64,000 bases of DNA from Cotesia glomerata (GCF_020080835.1 NC_058165.1:17911915-17975914); one strand, 5' to 3'. Numbered from the stretch's first letter, positions 11,630 through 31,321 are shown. Notes: generated by a model from the letters alone, not told the origin. Numbers and translations: made by a program.

Positions 11630-11799
11630 GTTATAGTTAAAAGTAATAGGATTTTGATTTCGAGTGATTGTTAAAATGATGCATTTATCAGCATTGAGTT
11701 TCAGCTTATTGAAAAAATTTATAAAAAATTTGACAGGTTAGTGTTTTGTAAAAATTTTTTATAAATTTTTATTATAAAATATTTGACATCTTTTTAACA

Positions 11800-11834
11800 C
11801 TGGAACTTCCGGGTGATGAGCACATGAATCTTAA
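11800..11834 (-). pseudogene. Stray fragment of the CHORDC1 exon 2 boundary
   Basis: AACACTGGAACTTCCGGGTG followed by ATGAGCACATGAATCTTAAA matches 27980-28018 with about two substitutions. It covers the acceptor and the first eleven or so codons of CHORDC1 exon 2, 16 kb from that exon. There are no other CHORDC1 sequences around it. Confidence 0.6.
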
Positions 11835-11894
11835 AATAAAAAATTTACAATTGACAAATTTTGATTTTTTTTTAATTAATAAAAATTATAAGTA

Positions 11895-12126
11895 AAAAAA
11901 TATTTTTTTTGCCCTCCGGGCGGAAAGTGGCAACTTTCGTCCCGCTGCGCTAAACTAAGTTGCCGCTTTCCGCCTTCGTCGGACAAAAAAATAGTATACA
12001 CTCCTTGGGAAGTAAATAAGAAAGCCTCAGATCACATGTTTGTTGACCTCGGCTTCGCCTCGGCCAACAATTACATGTGATCTGAGACATTTCTTACTTT
12101 ACTTCCCTAGGTGTGTAATATACTAT
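11895..12126. mobile_element. Two adjacent small foldback elements
   Basis: First, a GC-rich stretch (11909-11988) with inverted GGCGGAAAG/CTTTCCGCC and GTGGCAAC/AGTTGCCGC arms. Second, 11992-12126: AGTATACACTCC with GCCTCAGATCACATGT facing ACATGTGATCTGAG with GGTGTGTAATATACT, around a CCTCGGCTTCGCCTCGG loop. Both look like short MITEs. No ORF. Confidence 0.65.
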
Positions 12127-12944
12127 TTAAAAATTGCACTGAGAATTTTCAAATATTTTAAAAGCATTGTGTTGCTTTTAACAAAAAAAATTATAAAAAT
12201 TTTATAATTTTTATTATAAAATAATTAAAATTATGTTTTTAATTATTAAAAACAATTACACACTAATTTATTAAATAAATTTTGACCTAATTAAAATTTC
12301 AAATTTAAAAAATATTAATAAATAATTTTCTGTTTCAGAAATTTATAAAAAACTCTCCAGGAAATTGAAAGAATAATTATACAAAAATTTGATCGGTAAG
12401 TGTTTGATAAATTTTTATAAAAAAGTTAGCAGTCACTATAATTTTTTAATTTTATTTAACAAATAAATTTTTTCTGAAAAATTATTTTTTCTATTTTTTT
12501 TTGCACTAATTTATTTCTTAAAAAAATTATTAAATATCTCTTCATCAATAATTTTAGTAAGTTAGAATTTAAATTGACACTTTTAATTAATTTTTCATGA
12601 CAAAAGATTTTAAAAATTTTATTTAAGAAAAAAATTTGTTTTAAAAAATTGCATTTAAGGTAAGTGTGGGTATTACTGCAGGTGTAGGTATTACTGCAGA
12701 TTTTCTTGTTTTAATTATCAATAAATTGGTTATGACTTTTTTGATTAAAAAAAAATTATTTCTGTTAATTTAAACCTTTCGGAAAATAACTGCATAGTGG
12801 TTTTATAAGTATGACAATTATTCAATTTGTTATTAATTAATAAAAATTACGTAGTTACAGAAGTGAATAATTTTATCTTTTTTAAGAGCTTCAGTGTAAA
12901 AAGAGATGGTCGTAAAAAGTATTTTTCTTTATATAAATGACCTA

Positions 12945-13075
12945 ATTAATATATTTTTATAAATTAATAATATTATATTATATTTTTATATATTATTAAT
13001 ATTATATTTTTATAAATATAATATTATTAATAATAATAATAATATTGATAATAATATTATTATTATATTTTTACC
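12945..13075. repeat. TAA/ATT microsatellite, 3' side of the R4/Dong-like element
   Basis: AT-only tract with runs of AATAATAATAAT adjoining the 3' end of the retrotransposon. Its counterpart flanks the 5' side at 15273-15400. Confidence 0.8.
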
Positions 13076-15272
13076 AGATGTACAGTCTGTTCTACAAACT
13101 CTGTTACATTTTTGTTTATATAGACAATCTCATATACTTATCAAGAACTCAATAAGGAATGATAGTTTGTTTATAATCTAACATTTTACATTTAACATTT
13201 TTCTTAGGAAGTATAAAAACATCACAGTATTCTTTGTCACCTAGATTGCACTGCTTACTACACTCGTTTAGATGTTATTTCTTTCAGCTACCAACTGGTT
13301 TTCTTTCGTGTTGATTTTTTTAAAGAGGGCACAGATAGCACTTACTGGTGGGCCTGTAAGGAGTGTTCTCCAAAGTGCATCTAGATCCGCATCATACTTT
13401 CCGTCTGTTAATGTTTGAATCTCGGACTGGATTTTTTTAGAGCATAAATTTAGAGCTTGCCTGCAGGAAATGAGATGATTCAAGGTTTCAGGTTCGCTTT
13501 CGCAGGCTCTGCAGTACTGGCTCTTACAACCTTTTTTGTTGCTCTTTCCAAAATTTCCGCATCTTATCTTTGTCTAGATTTCTTTCATCCAGCCTTCAAT
13601 TGTTTTGTCATGCCAGTAGGACTCAACTGTATCACATGTTCTCACGAATTTGAAAATCGGGCTGAATGTAGATTCCATGATTTTCTTGTGATTTTCTTTG
13701 GCTGTTTTATCTTTATATATTTTCAGTCCCGTCTCCAATCTTTCGACTATAGCTTCTTGGTCTGCATTATTCCAGACCATCGTTAGGATATCCTGGCATT
13801 CCATGTCTGTGAAGGCTTCCATCATTTTAGTTCCCCATGCTGACGGATTTTTGTTGAGGATTGCTCGGCATTCTTCGCGTAGGCATATCTTGGGCCATCT
13901 TTTCGCGTCCATCTTCATAATATCAACCAGGTATCTCGCAGCTCTTTTTCTAGTGTTATATAGATAACTTTCCACATCGGCTTCTGTGCTCCACAAGTAT
14001 TCTGGTGTGTTTTTAGCAACTCCCAGAGCTTGTTTGTGAGCTTTAGCATAAAGTCTCCTGTATATATCATTAGGGGCCCACCCCCAGATCTCCACGCCAT
14101 ACATAGCACCTGCATTCGACAGCGAGTTATAGAGATAGAGGCGCTCTTTTAGTGTTGAACGTTTAGATCTCTTGATTATACCCCAGGTTGTGTTTAAGGC
14201 TTGTTGGGTTTTGCCTGTTAGCCACCTGGTATGTTTCCTGAAGCTTCCGCCACAGGTAAACCAATACCCTAGGTATTTGAACTCACTTACTGTCTCCAGT
14301 ACACAGCCTCCATAGGTCCACTTCATGGTCTCATTATCTCGGCGCCCTTTCTTAACTATCATCACAACTGTTTTTTTCCTATTTACTACCAGGTCGTTCT
14401 TTAAAGTGTATGTTTCTAATGTGTTTAATATTTTTTGGAGACCCTCTGGTGTATCAGCAACTATCGCCATATCATCTGCGTATTTGATCACATGGAACCT
14501 TTGCTTCTCCATGGTGGTGCCGCCGATATTGTACTTACTCCAGATGTCGTCGACGTCATCGGTGTATATATTGTAAAGAATGGCGCTAAGAGCACATCCT
14601 TGTCTCACCCCACTTGTAGATTCAAACTTCTCTGTAAGCTTTGTACCCACTCGTACCTGGTTTAGTGTTTTATCGTAGATTCTGCCGATCATTAGGTACA
14701 TCCTTCCTGATATTCCAAGTTTTTGTATCTTTTCCATTAAGGTCTTCCTGTTGACTCCGTCGAAGACATTTTTGTAGTCTACAAAGCACACATATAGCTT
14801 ACCACTTTTCTTTTTTAACTGGTTATTTATTAGTGAGTTGAGTACAAAGACATGGTCTCTAGTGCCTCTATTCCTTCTATACCCTGCTTGGCTTTCTCTC
14901 ATCTTTTCTTCATTTTCTAACCAAGCACTGAGTCTTTTTTCCATCATCATAGTTACAACCTTATATCCAGTATCTAGTAGAGATATGCCTCTGTAATTTT
15001 CTGGGTCATTAGTATCTCCTGTTTTATATATTGGGACAATAACCGCTGTGTTTGTTTTTCCAGCCTTCCGGTATGTCACCTGTTGTCCATATCTGGTTTA
15101 TTATGTTTAGGAGCTCTGGTCGTCTTTCTCGTGGAATGTTCTTGATAAATTCTGCAGCTATACTGTCTTCTCCAGCGGCTTTGGAGTTCTTTAGAGTGCC
15201 AAGGATTCTCTTGAGCTCTAGCATGCTGAATTCAGCATCCAATGCTTCGTCCTTGATGATTTGACTATCTTT
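13076..15272 (-). mobile_element. R4/Dong-like non-LTR retrotransposon, 5'-truncated, inserted in TAA repeats
   Basis: Minus-strand reverse transcriptase. Visible boxes: GDIPEGW, then PENYRGISLLD, SQAGYRRNRGTRDHVFVL, FVDYKNVFDGV, SGVRQGCALSAILYN, the catalytic KYADDMAIVAD and EFKYLGYWF. Downstream, in the same frame after one TAG stop, comes a CRAC-x8-H-x4-C knuckle (around 13460-13500), the mark of the restriction-like endonuclease found in R2/R4/NeSL elements. TAA-repeat flanks on both sides match the target preference known for Dong. A frameshift near 15055 and the stop at 13576-13574 inactivate it. Confidence 0.8.
13574..15079 (-). pseudogene. Reverse transcriptase of the R4/Dong-like element
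   Basis: A 501-codon open stretch covering most RT motifs including YADD. The N-terminal part lies in another frame (15242-15024) and joins near the GDIPEGWK box through a frameshift at about 15055. The C-terminal endonuclease knuckle continues in frame beyond a single TAG to a stop at 13268. Close to full RT domain length but disrupted twice. Confidence 0.82.
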
Positions 15273-15400
15273 ATTAATAATAATATTATTATTATTAATA
15301 ATAATAATATTAATTATAATATTATAATAATAATATTATATTTAATTATATTTTAATAATATTTTATTATTAATATTATATTTTTATATATTAATATATC
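15273..15400. repeat. TAA/ATT microsatellite, 5' side of the R4/Dong-like element
   Basis: Runs of TTATTATTATTAATAATAAT directly at the truncated 5' end of the retrotransposon. Confidence 0.8.
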
Positions 15401-16571
15401 TTTTACATTTAGAAGTTAGATAACCCTTTTTTAGAATCAAATAATTAATAAAAATTACATTTTTATCAGTAAAATTTATTTAATTAAGCATGCAGTAATT
15501 GGTACCGGAAAACCGCATGTGCGTGTATTACTGCAGTTTTCTCAGTCGACTGCAGTAATAGAAGCGCCTCTATTTGTATATGTCTGTACCTATTACTGCG
15601 GACATAAACACGGCTATTCTAACCTGTAAATAAGTGCGTGAATTAAGGATGGGCGATTTTCGCAAAAAAATCGACTTCGGAATATCGATTTTCGAAACTT
15701 TTCACCATCGAACCATCGATGTTTTGACAAAAACATCGAAACATCGATTGTAGACATCGATGTTGAAAATGCGCGCGAAAATTCGAAAAAATTATAATTA
15801 CAACCAAATTTGGCGTAAAAAGAAATAATTTTTAATTATTTTAATTATTATTGCCCGTACACCCTCAAAATTTTGGCTAAAATTCAAAAAACCCTAAATA
15901 AGGCAAAAAAAATTGCGAAGAACTGCAGCCACAGCGATGAATAAAATTTTGTGGACCCAGATCAAGCATGATTTTTATGTATTTCAATTCACTGAATCTG
16001 AATTTGAACGTTAATTAGTCCGTTGAGCCGTCAAAATTTGAAAAAATAGCAAAAAACTCAAAAAAATGGCAATAAATCATGAAAAATCGAAATTATCGAG
16101 ATAAAAAAATTTTTTGGATTCAGATTGAGTATGATTAAAATTTAAAAAAATCGGGAAAATTAAAGTTATAAATCAGAGAAAAAAATCTATTCAACACTGA
16201 GTAGGTCATTTAAAGATTAAAAAAATTCGATACAATCGAACGACAGTCTGAAATTCGAAAATATGGTTATTTCGTACCTTCTCTTTACATGCTATTTTTT
16301 AAAAATTTTGTCAATTCAATTCTAAGATCATATTCCAGCTATGAAAATGCATTTGCAAGTCATTAACGATTGTGTTTAATAGATTTTTTTTCCCATATTT
16401 ATAACTGTAATTTTTCCGATCTGTTTTTGATATTTTCAGATTTTTTTTGAAATTTTTAGCGCGCGCTAAAAATTTTTTAGTAGAAATTTATTTCGATGTC
16501 GATGGTTCATTATTCTACATCGACCATCGATGTTTTGATTCCAAAAAACATCGATAGTCGAAACATCGATG

Positions 16572-17277
16572 TACACGGGAAAAAATTTCTGGGAAAATTT
16601 ACGATACAACTATTGTAAAGCTGGACTATACTTTTATTACTATTAATTGTCAAATATTTTAGAAGAAGAAATACTATTTATTCATGATAAAATACGATAT
16701 TACTATTGTAAAAAGTAAGAGATGAAAATTTCCAGTGCTGCCTCTGTATCTTTCCAATAGAACTATAGCAAATTTTACAATAGTTGAATTGGAATGTTTC
16801 TCAATTAGTGTGAGTGATGGCCGTGCACAGCGCTAGACTCCGAGTTTATGTAAATGTTAAAGGATATGGGTCTTAGTTTACCTCGGATAGCGTAGAGGGA
16901 GAGTCTCTGGCTGCCAACACAGAGTTCTGGGTTCGATTCCCAGATAGGACGAAAATGCCGGTTTCTTTTTTCGATTACTGTACAGGTACCAATTAGTCCA
17001 ACCTTCTATCTCTCTCCCTCCCTAATATTTCTTTTAAAAAAACCAACTGTGAATTTTTACAATAGTTGAATTGTAAAGTTCACAAACACATATTGTATAA
17101 TTTGCTCTATAGTATTCGACTTTTTAAGACTCTTGCTAGTCTTATTTGCTGGATAAAATTTACAATAGTAGATCGTAAAAATTACTAAATGAGAAGTATA
17201 GTCCACCGTTACTATTTTATTTAGTAAAAATTACAATAGTAAAATAGTAAAAACTCCTTCAATTTTCTTTCCGTGTA
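16572..17277. mobile_element. Inner TIR element with CACGG ends, nested in the hAT element
   Basis: Starts ACACGGGAAAAAATTTC and ends AATTTTCTTTCCGTGT, flanked by TA-like dinucleotides. Internally rich in ACTATTGTAAA and TTTACAATAGT words near both ends. Related ends (ACACGGAAAAAAGTAAACTG) occur at 36002 and 55788. A SINE-like segment lies inside. Confidence 0.65.
16881..17040 (+). repeat. tRNA-derived SINE-like segment
   Basis: A-box-like GATAGCGTAGAGGGAGAG and B-box GGGTTCGATTCCC, a tRNA-like head to 16951, then a non-tRNA body ending in CTCTCTCCCTCCCTAATATT. No clean acceptor stem, so a tRNA gene is unlikely. Confidence 0.6.
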
Positions 17278-17996
17278 TATCGCCCATCCCTAGCGTGAAT
17301 CAAGTTGTCTCGAAGTGAAAAATAAACTATGGATAAAATTAATAAAAAATCAAAAGTTAATAAACAAAAAAATAAGAAGTCGAGGCAAGTCCAGGAAAGC
17401 AATAATCAGTAGATTATAAGATTACATCAATTAAAATTTACGAATTCTGGTCAATTAATAATACGTTAAGGCTGTGTTACTTATTATTTAGATTATGAAG
17501 AATTCTTGTTATTACATTAAACTAATAAATTTTCTTTTTGATAAGTTTTTGTTCATTTTTAAGTAAATCCTACAATATAGTCGTTCTGCAGTAATAGGTA
17601 CGCAGTAACTGGATCAGTTGCAGTAATGGACACGCAGTAATAGGAGCAAGCTACTTTAAGACCTGCAGTGATACATGCATTTAGACTTCTTTTTAAATGC
17701 TCATTATTTAACGAAAATATTTGTTTCTCTCATTGTTGGTTTCATTTTGGGTTAATAATAAGTCAAACTTTTGTTTAAAAAAAAAAAAGTTATTATTATC
17801 TTGAGAAAATTTCATAAAAATGCTTTCGAAATGAGACTTACGAAAAAAAACTGCAGTAATACCCACACTTACCCTATAATTTTTTAAAATTTCTTCAATT
17901 TTTTTTGCCACTTGTAAAAAAAATTCTAAAAATTTTTAAACATCTCCTAAATACTCATTAAATTTTTAACCAAAAAAAATTTTAACTTTTCAGAAA

Positions 17997-20900
17997 ATGG
18001 AAGCCCAAAATTTACTAACCATTTTATCAAACCTAGAACTAGTAACCAGCGCCACCACACTAAAAACAATATCAACAAACATCAAAGCCTACCTAACCCC
18101 ATTTTCCACTGTAACCCCTCAAACTATCCCCAACCTCCCAAAAGTCGACGGCTTTATCCACAGCAAGATAATCGAGCATACTCTAAACCTCCTCTTAAAA
18201 TGCCCAGACCAGTCCTTAATATCCCTAGCCCACAACCTCATCCAAGGCCCAGCGTACCCCATGATCAACGAATCACTCCAAGTAATAATAGAAAAGCTAA
18301 AAACCTCCTCGGAGCCTTTCACCAGCCTTCTAATCACCCTTTTAGAAGAACTGACCAGTAGCGACACCTTGTACTTATCCCTAGTAACAGCTTGTAGCCC
18401 CGTTCCCCGAACGGCAATCGAACAATCCGAGTTTTTGGAGAACTGGAGAGTATTTTCCCAGCTTCTAGTATCTTTGCCGACTCTTCTAGCGAATAAAACC
18501 CTCGGAAAAGTCCCGAAGTGCTTTAAATTAAACAATTACGCGCAAATAATAACCTATAACATTTCCCGCGCGGTAAAATTGCTAAATAAACTCCAGAATG
18601 AATTGAATATCAGCCCTAATGTCGAGCTTATTTCTTCTTTAATTAGCAAGAGCATCTACAGTTTAGGATCTTTTAATTTCTCGGCATTAGTTGACATTTT
18701 TTCCTCCTGGTCGCTAAAAAACAGCCTAAATATCAATGAATTTATTTACAAAATTTTAGAAAACTTGGAAAGATCTGCAGTAGAACCTTTTGCGACTTTA
18801 CTTTTGAAGCAAACAAATAATCCAAGCGACATTGAAACAATCCTCCGGGATTCCCTTAGAATTGACCAGTGGCGCTACGTCCTAACCACAAAAATCCCCT
18901 TGTTGTCTTTCCAAGAAAGCGAACAGCTGATCAAGAACTTAGTGTTCTACTTATCATCTTCAATTCATGAAAACCGGCCTTTAGTAGCTTTAGTCTTCAA
19001 ACTTTTGGACATTTGGGGCGACAGGAGCGCCTTAAACCATTGTTCAGTAGAGCATCATGAATATATCAGCAAGTTTATCTTAATTTCAATAAAAAAATTA
19101 CAAAATCAACTGACTAATGCAGAAAAAGAACAACTTCAAAGATTGCTATTTGAAGGGACTAGTGTTCATTTAGAATCCATGTTATTGGAGGTCAGAATCT
19201 TAGGAATGATTACTGGAGAGTTAGTCCTTGAAATTTTAAATGAAAAAGGCCCTAAATTAAAGTATGAATACCCTGAACATCAACTTGTTGATAAATTTAG
19301 AAATTTAGCTACTAATGATATAGTAGCTAGCTGTTTTACCGACGGAGATGAAATTCTAGAAAACTTAAGCCTAGTTTTCATGAAAGAAGATGATAAAGCG
19401 GCTAATAAAGACATAATTAAGGTTAATTCTAAAGAATCTGGGAATTTAGGGCTGGTTTTCATGAAAGAAGATGATGAAGTAGTTAATAAAGACAGAATTA
19501 AGGTTAATTCTAAAGAAGAAATAGAAAAAATTGTTGATAAAGAAGAAGAATTAGATAGTGATGATGATAAAGCGCTTAATAAGAACAAAACTAAGGTTAA
19601 TTCTAAAGAAATTAAGAAATTAGGGCTGGTTTCCATGAAAAAAGATGATAAAGCGTTTAATAAAGACAGAATTAAGGTTAATTCTAAAGAAAACAAAGAT
19701 GAAATGGAAAAAAGTGTTGATAAAGAAGAAGAATTGGATAGTGATGATGATTTAGAGCCTTATGATTTATCTAATGACACTCCAGTAATAGAAAAATTAA
19801 AGCCAGCATATTTAAGAGACTTAAGAGACAATTTAATAACCCACCAGGCAAACAAAGATCCGGATATATTTTCAGAATCAATGAAAGTAGCAGAAGAATT
19901 AATTCTTAAACAACTTCCGAGCGATGATAAGTCTCTAGGGCTTGAATTATTAAGAATTTTAATGACTCTTAAAGAAGAAGTCTATACGGCGGATTTTTAT
20001 AAGCTTAAGTTCCGCGCATGCGTGGGAATTGTTCTTGTTTATCCAAAAGAAGCTGCGGAATTTCTTTGTGCGAGTTTTCATGCGAGTATGGGCGAGTTTT
20101 CAATTAGCGACAGGATTTTTTTTTTGAGTGTGTTAGCAGAGGGCGCTAGAAGGTTGTCTAGGATTGAGGTTAAGCTTGAAGATGATAAATATGATAAAAA
20201 TGGCGATAAAGAGGTTAAGGAGGTTAGGAATGGTAAAAAGAAAAAGAATTGTAATATTTCTTTGATAATAGAAAGAAAAAAGAATGAGACTTTGTATGAT
20301 GAAGACTTTGAAGTTGTTGAAGAAGAAGAAAACAGAGGTTGGGAAGAAATAGTGCAAAAAAGGATAGAGTCTAAGACTAGAAGATTTGCGCATGAGTCTA
20401 AGAGAGTTAAAGGTTTTGCTAATAAATTCAATGATGTCGCTACTGGGTTCTTCTACCCGTTACTGTTTGGCGTGATGCAAAAGAGGGCGTACTTGTATAA
20501 GCTCCCGGACCAGTTTGTTGACACGGATAATATTTTGTTGGTAGAGTTCTTGAAGACTCTGTCGGTAATAATGGTAGCGGCGGAAAATTGTGTAGCTGCG
20601 GGGAAGATTGCGCGGGATTTGATGGAACTCGTGTGGACGCTGAGGTTCCATGAAGAAGCGAAGGTTAGGTTATGTGTGATTGAAAACATAGCGGCTGTAA
20701 TTGTTACTTTGAAGAAAGAGAACTTGGGGAGGGATACTGTGGAGTTGATGTTGGAGTTCAGGAGCTGGTTGGTGGATCTGGCACTGGATTCTGTGAGGGG
20801 AGATCCTAATGCTAACTGCAGGAACTTGGCGAGGAATGTTGTGGCGCTTATTGATTCTGTTGTTGGAGAGAGCTTTAAGGAGGTCCAAGGAGCCTTCTAG
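17997..20900 (+). CDS. TELO2: Telomere length regulation protein TEL2 homolog
   Basis: 967 codons without introns. TELO2 with TTI1 and TTI2 forms the TTT complex, which with HSP90/R2TP stabilises PIKK kinases (ATM, ATR, mTOR, DNA-PK, SMG1). Seen here: a helical-repeat N-terminal two thirds; an acidic linker at about residues 455-595 ending in the family-typical DSDDDLEPYDLSND; then the conserved C-terminal block PAYLRDLRDNL through EGARRLS (about 602-721), matching the TEL2 core domain. Human TELO2 is about 840 aa; the excess is mostly the linker, which holds three imperfect copies of (V/S)xMK(E/K)DD-(K/E)-x3-NK plus KVNSKE, and a charged insertion at about 725-800. The chosen ATG follows a TTTCAG, so a noncoding upstream exon is possible. 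A transposon end lies 123 bp upstream. Confidence 0.93.
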   Translation: MEAQNLLTILSNLELVTSATTLKTISTNIKAYLTPFSTVTPQTIPNLPKVDGFIHSKIIEHTLNLLLKCPDQSLISLAHNLIQGPAYPMINESLQVIIEKLKTSSEPFTSLLITLLEELTSSDTLYLSLVTACSPVPRTAIEQSEFLENWRVFSQLLVSLPTLLANKTLGKVPKCFKLNNYAQIITYNISRAVKLLNKLQNELNISPNVELISSLISKSIYSLGSFNFSALVDIFSSWSLKNSLNINEFIYKILENLERSAVEPFATLLLKQTNNPSDIETILRDSLRIDQWRYVLTTKIPLLSFQESEQLIKNLVFYLSSSIHENRPLVALVFKLLDIWGDRSALNHCSVEHHEYISKFILISIKKLQNQLTNAEKEQLQRLLFEGTSVHLESMLLEVRILGMITGELVLEILNEKGPKLKYEYPEHQLVDKFRNLATNDIVASCFTDGDEILENLSLVFMKEDDKAANKDIIKVNSKESGNLGLVFMKEDDEVVNKDRIKVNSKEEIEKIVDKEEELDSDDDKALNKNKTKVNSKEIKKLGLVSMKKDDKAFNKDRIKVNSKENKDEMEKSVDKEEELDSDDDLEPYDLSNDTPVIEKLKPAYLRDLRDNLITHQANKDPDIFSESMKVAEELILKQLPSDDKSLGLELLRILMTLKEEVYTADFYKLKFRACVGIVLVYPKEAAEFLCASFHASMGEFSISDRIFFLSVLAEGARRLSRIEVKLEDDKYDKNGDKEVKEVRNGKKKKNCNISLIIERKKNETLYDEDFEVVEEEENRGWEEIVQKRIESKTRRFAHESKRVKGFANKFNDVATGFFYPLLFGVMQKRAYLYKLPDQFVDTDNILLVEFLKTLSVIMVAAENCVAAGKIARDLMELVWTLRFHEEAKVRLCVIENIAAVIVTLKKENLGRDTVELMLEFRSWLVDLALDSVRGDPNANCRNLARNVVALIDSVVGESFKEVQGAF

Positions 20901-20966
20901 TGTAAATAATGTCTATAAAATAATATGTAAAAATACTTTTGTTATGTATTTTGAAATTGATTTTTA

Positions 20967-20972
20967 AATAAA
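20967..20972 (+). terminator. Probable TELO2 polyadenylation signal
   Basis: AATAAA 67 bp after the TELO2 stop and before the convergent CHORDC1 3' end. Confidence 0.6.
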
Positions 20973-20982
20973 TTATTATTTA

Positions 20983-21040
20983 ACTATGAGAGCCGTAGCC
21001 ACCTAGTGGAATTTTTTTAAACTATCTTTTTGATCTAATT
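20983..21040. repeat. GAGAGCCGTAGCCACC repeat fragment
   Basis: CTATGAGAGCCGTAGCCACC then TAGTGGAATTTTTTTAAACT. The same word recurs at about 40673, 40912 (variant) and inverted at about 49633-49655. It sits in the narrow space between the TELO2 and CHORDC1 3' ends. Confidence 0.75.
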
Positions 21041-21143
21041 TATTTTTAATGATTATTGATTAATTGAAAATTAAAAAATTTGTGTCAACATTTTTTTATT
21101 GGTAAAACTTTAACGAAATGAAAGTATAAAATATTTGTGCGGT

Positions 21144-21149
21144 TTTATT
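21144..21149 (-). terminator. Possible CHORDC1 polyadenylation signal
   Basis: AATAAA on the minus strand 7 bp past the stop codon. Very close to the stop; a further downstream signal is also possible in this AT-rich sequence. Confidence 0.3.
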
Positions 21150-21155
21150 TGAACA

Positions 21156-30857
<9,702 letters not shown>

Positions 30858-31321
30858 ATTTACAATATTTATAAAAATAAAAAAATTATTTATAGGTTAT
30901 TAAACTTCACAAGTGCAAACTTAGTAATTTTTGTGATCAACGAGACAGCGGCTCTTATAGTTTTTCTGAGAATAAAGAATTTTCTAGAATTTTCTCGTTT
31001 TCTAGCTCCGAGTTTATTTTTTTCAATCTGCAGAGCATGCAGAGTGAACTTAGCAGCGAATTAGATTTTTTTTGGGATTCGAAAAAACGATCGACGCGCC
31101 ATCTGGATATGAAAGTTTTAAAGTGGCAGCTGATAATAATAATAGTGCAATAATAGTAATAATAATGTGTCATTTGTCGATATAAAATCCAAACAATGGG
31201 TCAAGTGTTTTAGCTTGATTTTATTGTTTAATTTTAATTAATTATTTATTTATTAAGCGCAATGTGCATTTATTAGTTTTAATTTTTATTTAAGGCGGCT
31301 AGTTGAGAGATAATGTTAAAG
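30858..31321. promoter_or_regulatory. Bidirectional promoter region between CHORDC1 and ADAM17
   Basis: 464 bp separate the divergent start codons. It is richer in GC than the flanking introns and almost free of the dispersed repeats. Holds a heat-shock element at 30977-30994. The 72-codon ORF across it (31173-30955) is not credible as a gene. Confidence 0.7.
30977..30994. promoter_or_regulatory. Heat-shock element, four contiguous pentamers
   Basis: GAATTTTCTAGAATTTTC is exactly GAA-nn-TTC-nn-GAA-nn-TTC, the HSF trimer site. It lies 120 bp upstream of the CHORDC1 start codon and 328 bp upstream of the ADAM17 start codon. Heat induction of CHORDC1 fits its co-chaperone role; occupancy is not shown here. 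Confidence 0.75.

Larger units (their letters stand above)
9424..11711 (-). mobile_element. Jockey/CR1-like non-LTR retrotransposon, 5'-truncated and interrupted
   Basis: On the minus strand the C-terminal part of a reverse transcriptase runs 11711-10961. It opens with a N-A-D-K-C motif followed by a T-I-T-R, then VKILGVTFDSKLTF, then VRPKLEYASLVWSP and ERVQRRFLKFL, the signature of the region after the YADD box in Jockey, CR1 and I-type elements. After the stop, the 3' UTR is interrupted by a CCCGC element (9697-10877) and resumes with CCTGTTATTAATGGCCTAGG, ending in an (AAAT)n tail at about 9424-9462. The plain-looking TTTA microsatellite is thus the tail of the element. The catalytic half of the RT is missing, so the copy is dead. 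Confidence 0.82.
15644..17292. mobile_element. hAT-type nonautonomous element with exact 8-bp target duplication
   Basis: TIRs TAAGGATGGGCGA (15644) and TCGCCCATCCCTA (ends 17292), flanked on both sides by the identical 8-mer GCGTGAAT (15636-15643, 17293-17300). The GGGATGGGC-type terminus and 8-bp duplication are typical of hAT elements. Subterminal ATCGATGTTTTG and ACATCGAT words cluster at 15700-15770 and 16500-16575. No transposase ORF. It carries its own insertion (16572-17277). Confidence 0.87.
12659..17873. mobile_element. TIR element with CTGCAGTAATA subterminal repeats, host of nested insertions
   Basis: A perfect 23-bp inverted pair: GGTAAGTGTGGGTATTAC... (12659-12681) and its complement (17851-17873). 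The word TATTACTGCAG or its complement recurs near the left end (12669, 12690), at 15520-15595 and at 17580-17665, typical of transposase-binding subterminal arrays. After removing the retrotransposon and the hAT-type insertion, about 1.2 kb of the element's own sequence remains, with only a 27-codon ORF (from about 17330). No clear target duplication is visible, so the superfamily is undetermined. The right end lies 123 bp before the TELO2 start codon. Confidence 0.72.

Noticed and set aside
13457..14665. Plus-strand ORFs (13457, 13698, 14325, 14435)
   Set aside because: Antisense shadows of the R4/Dong-like reverse transcriptase.
18119..20888. Minus-strand ORFs within TELO2
   Set aside because: Antisense shadows of a single long, clearly homologous ORF.
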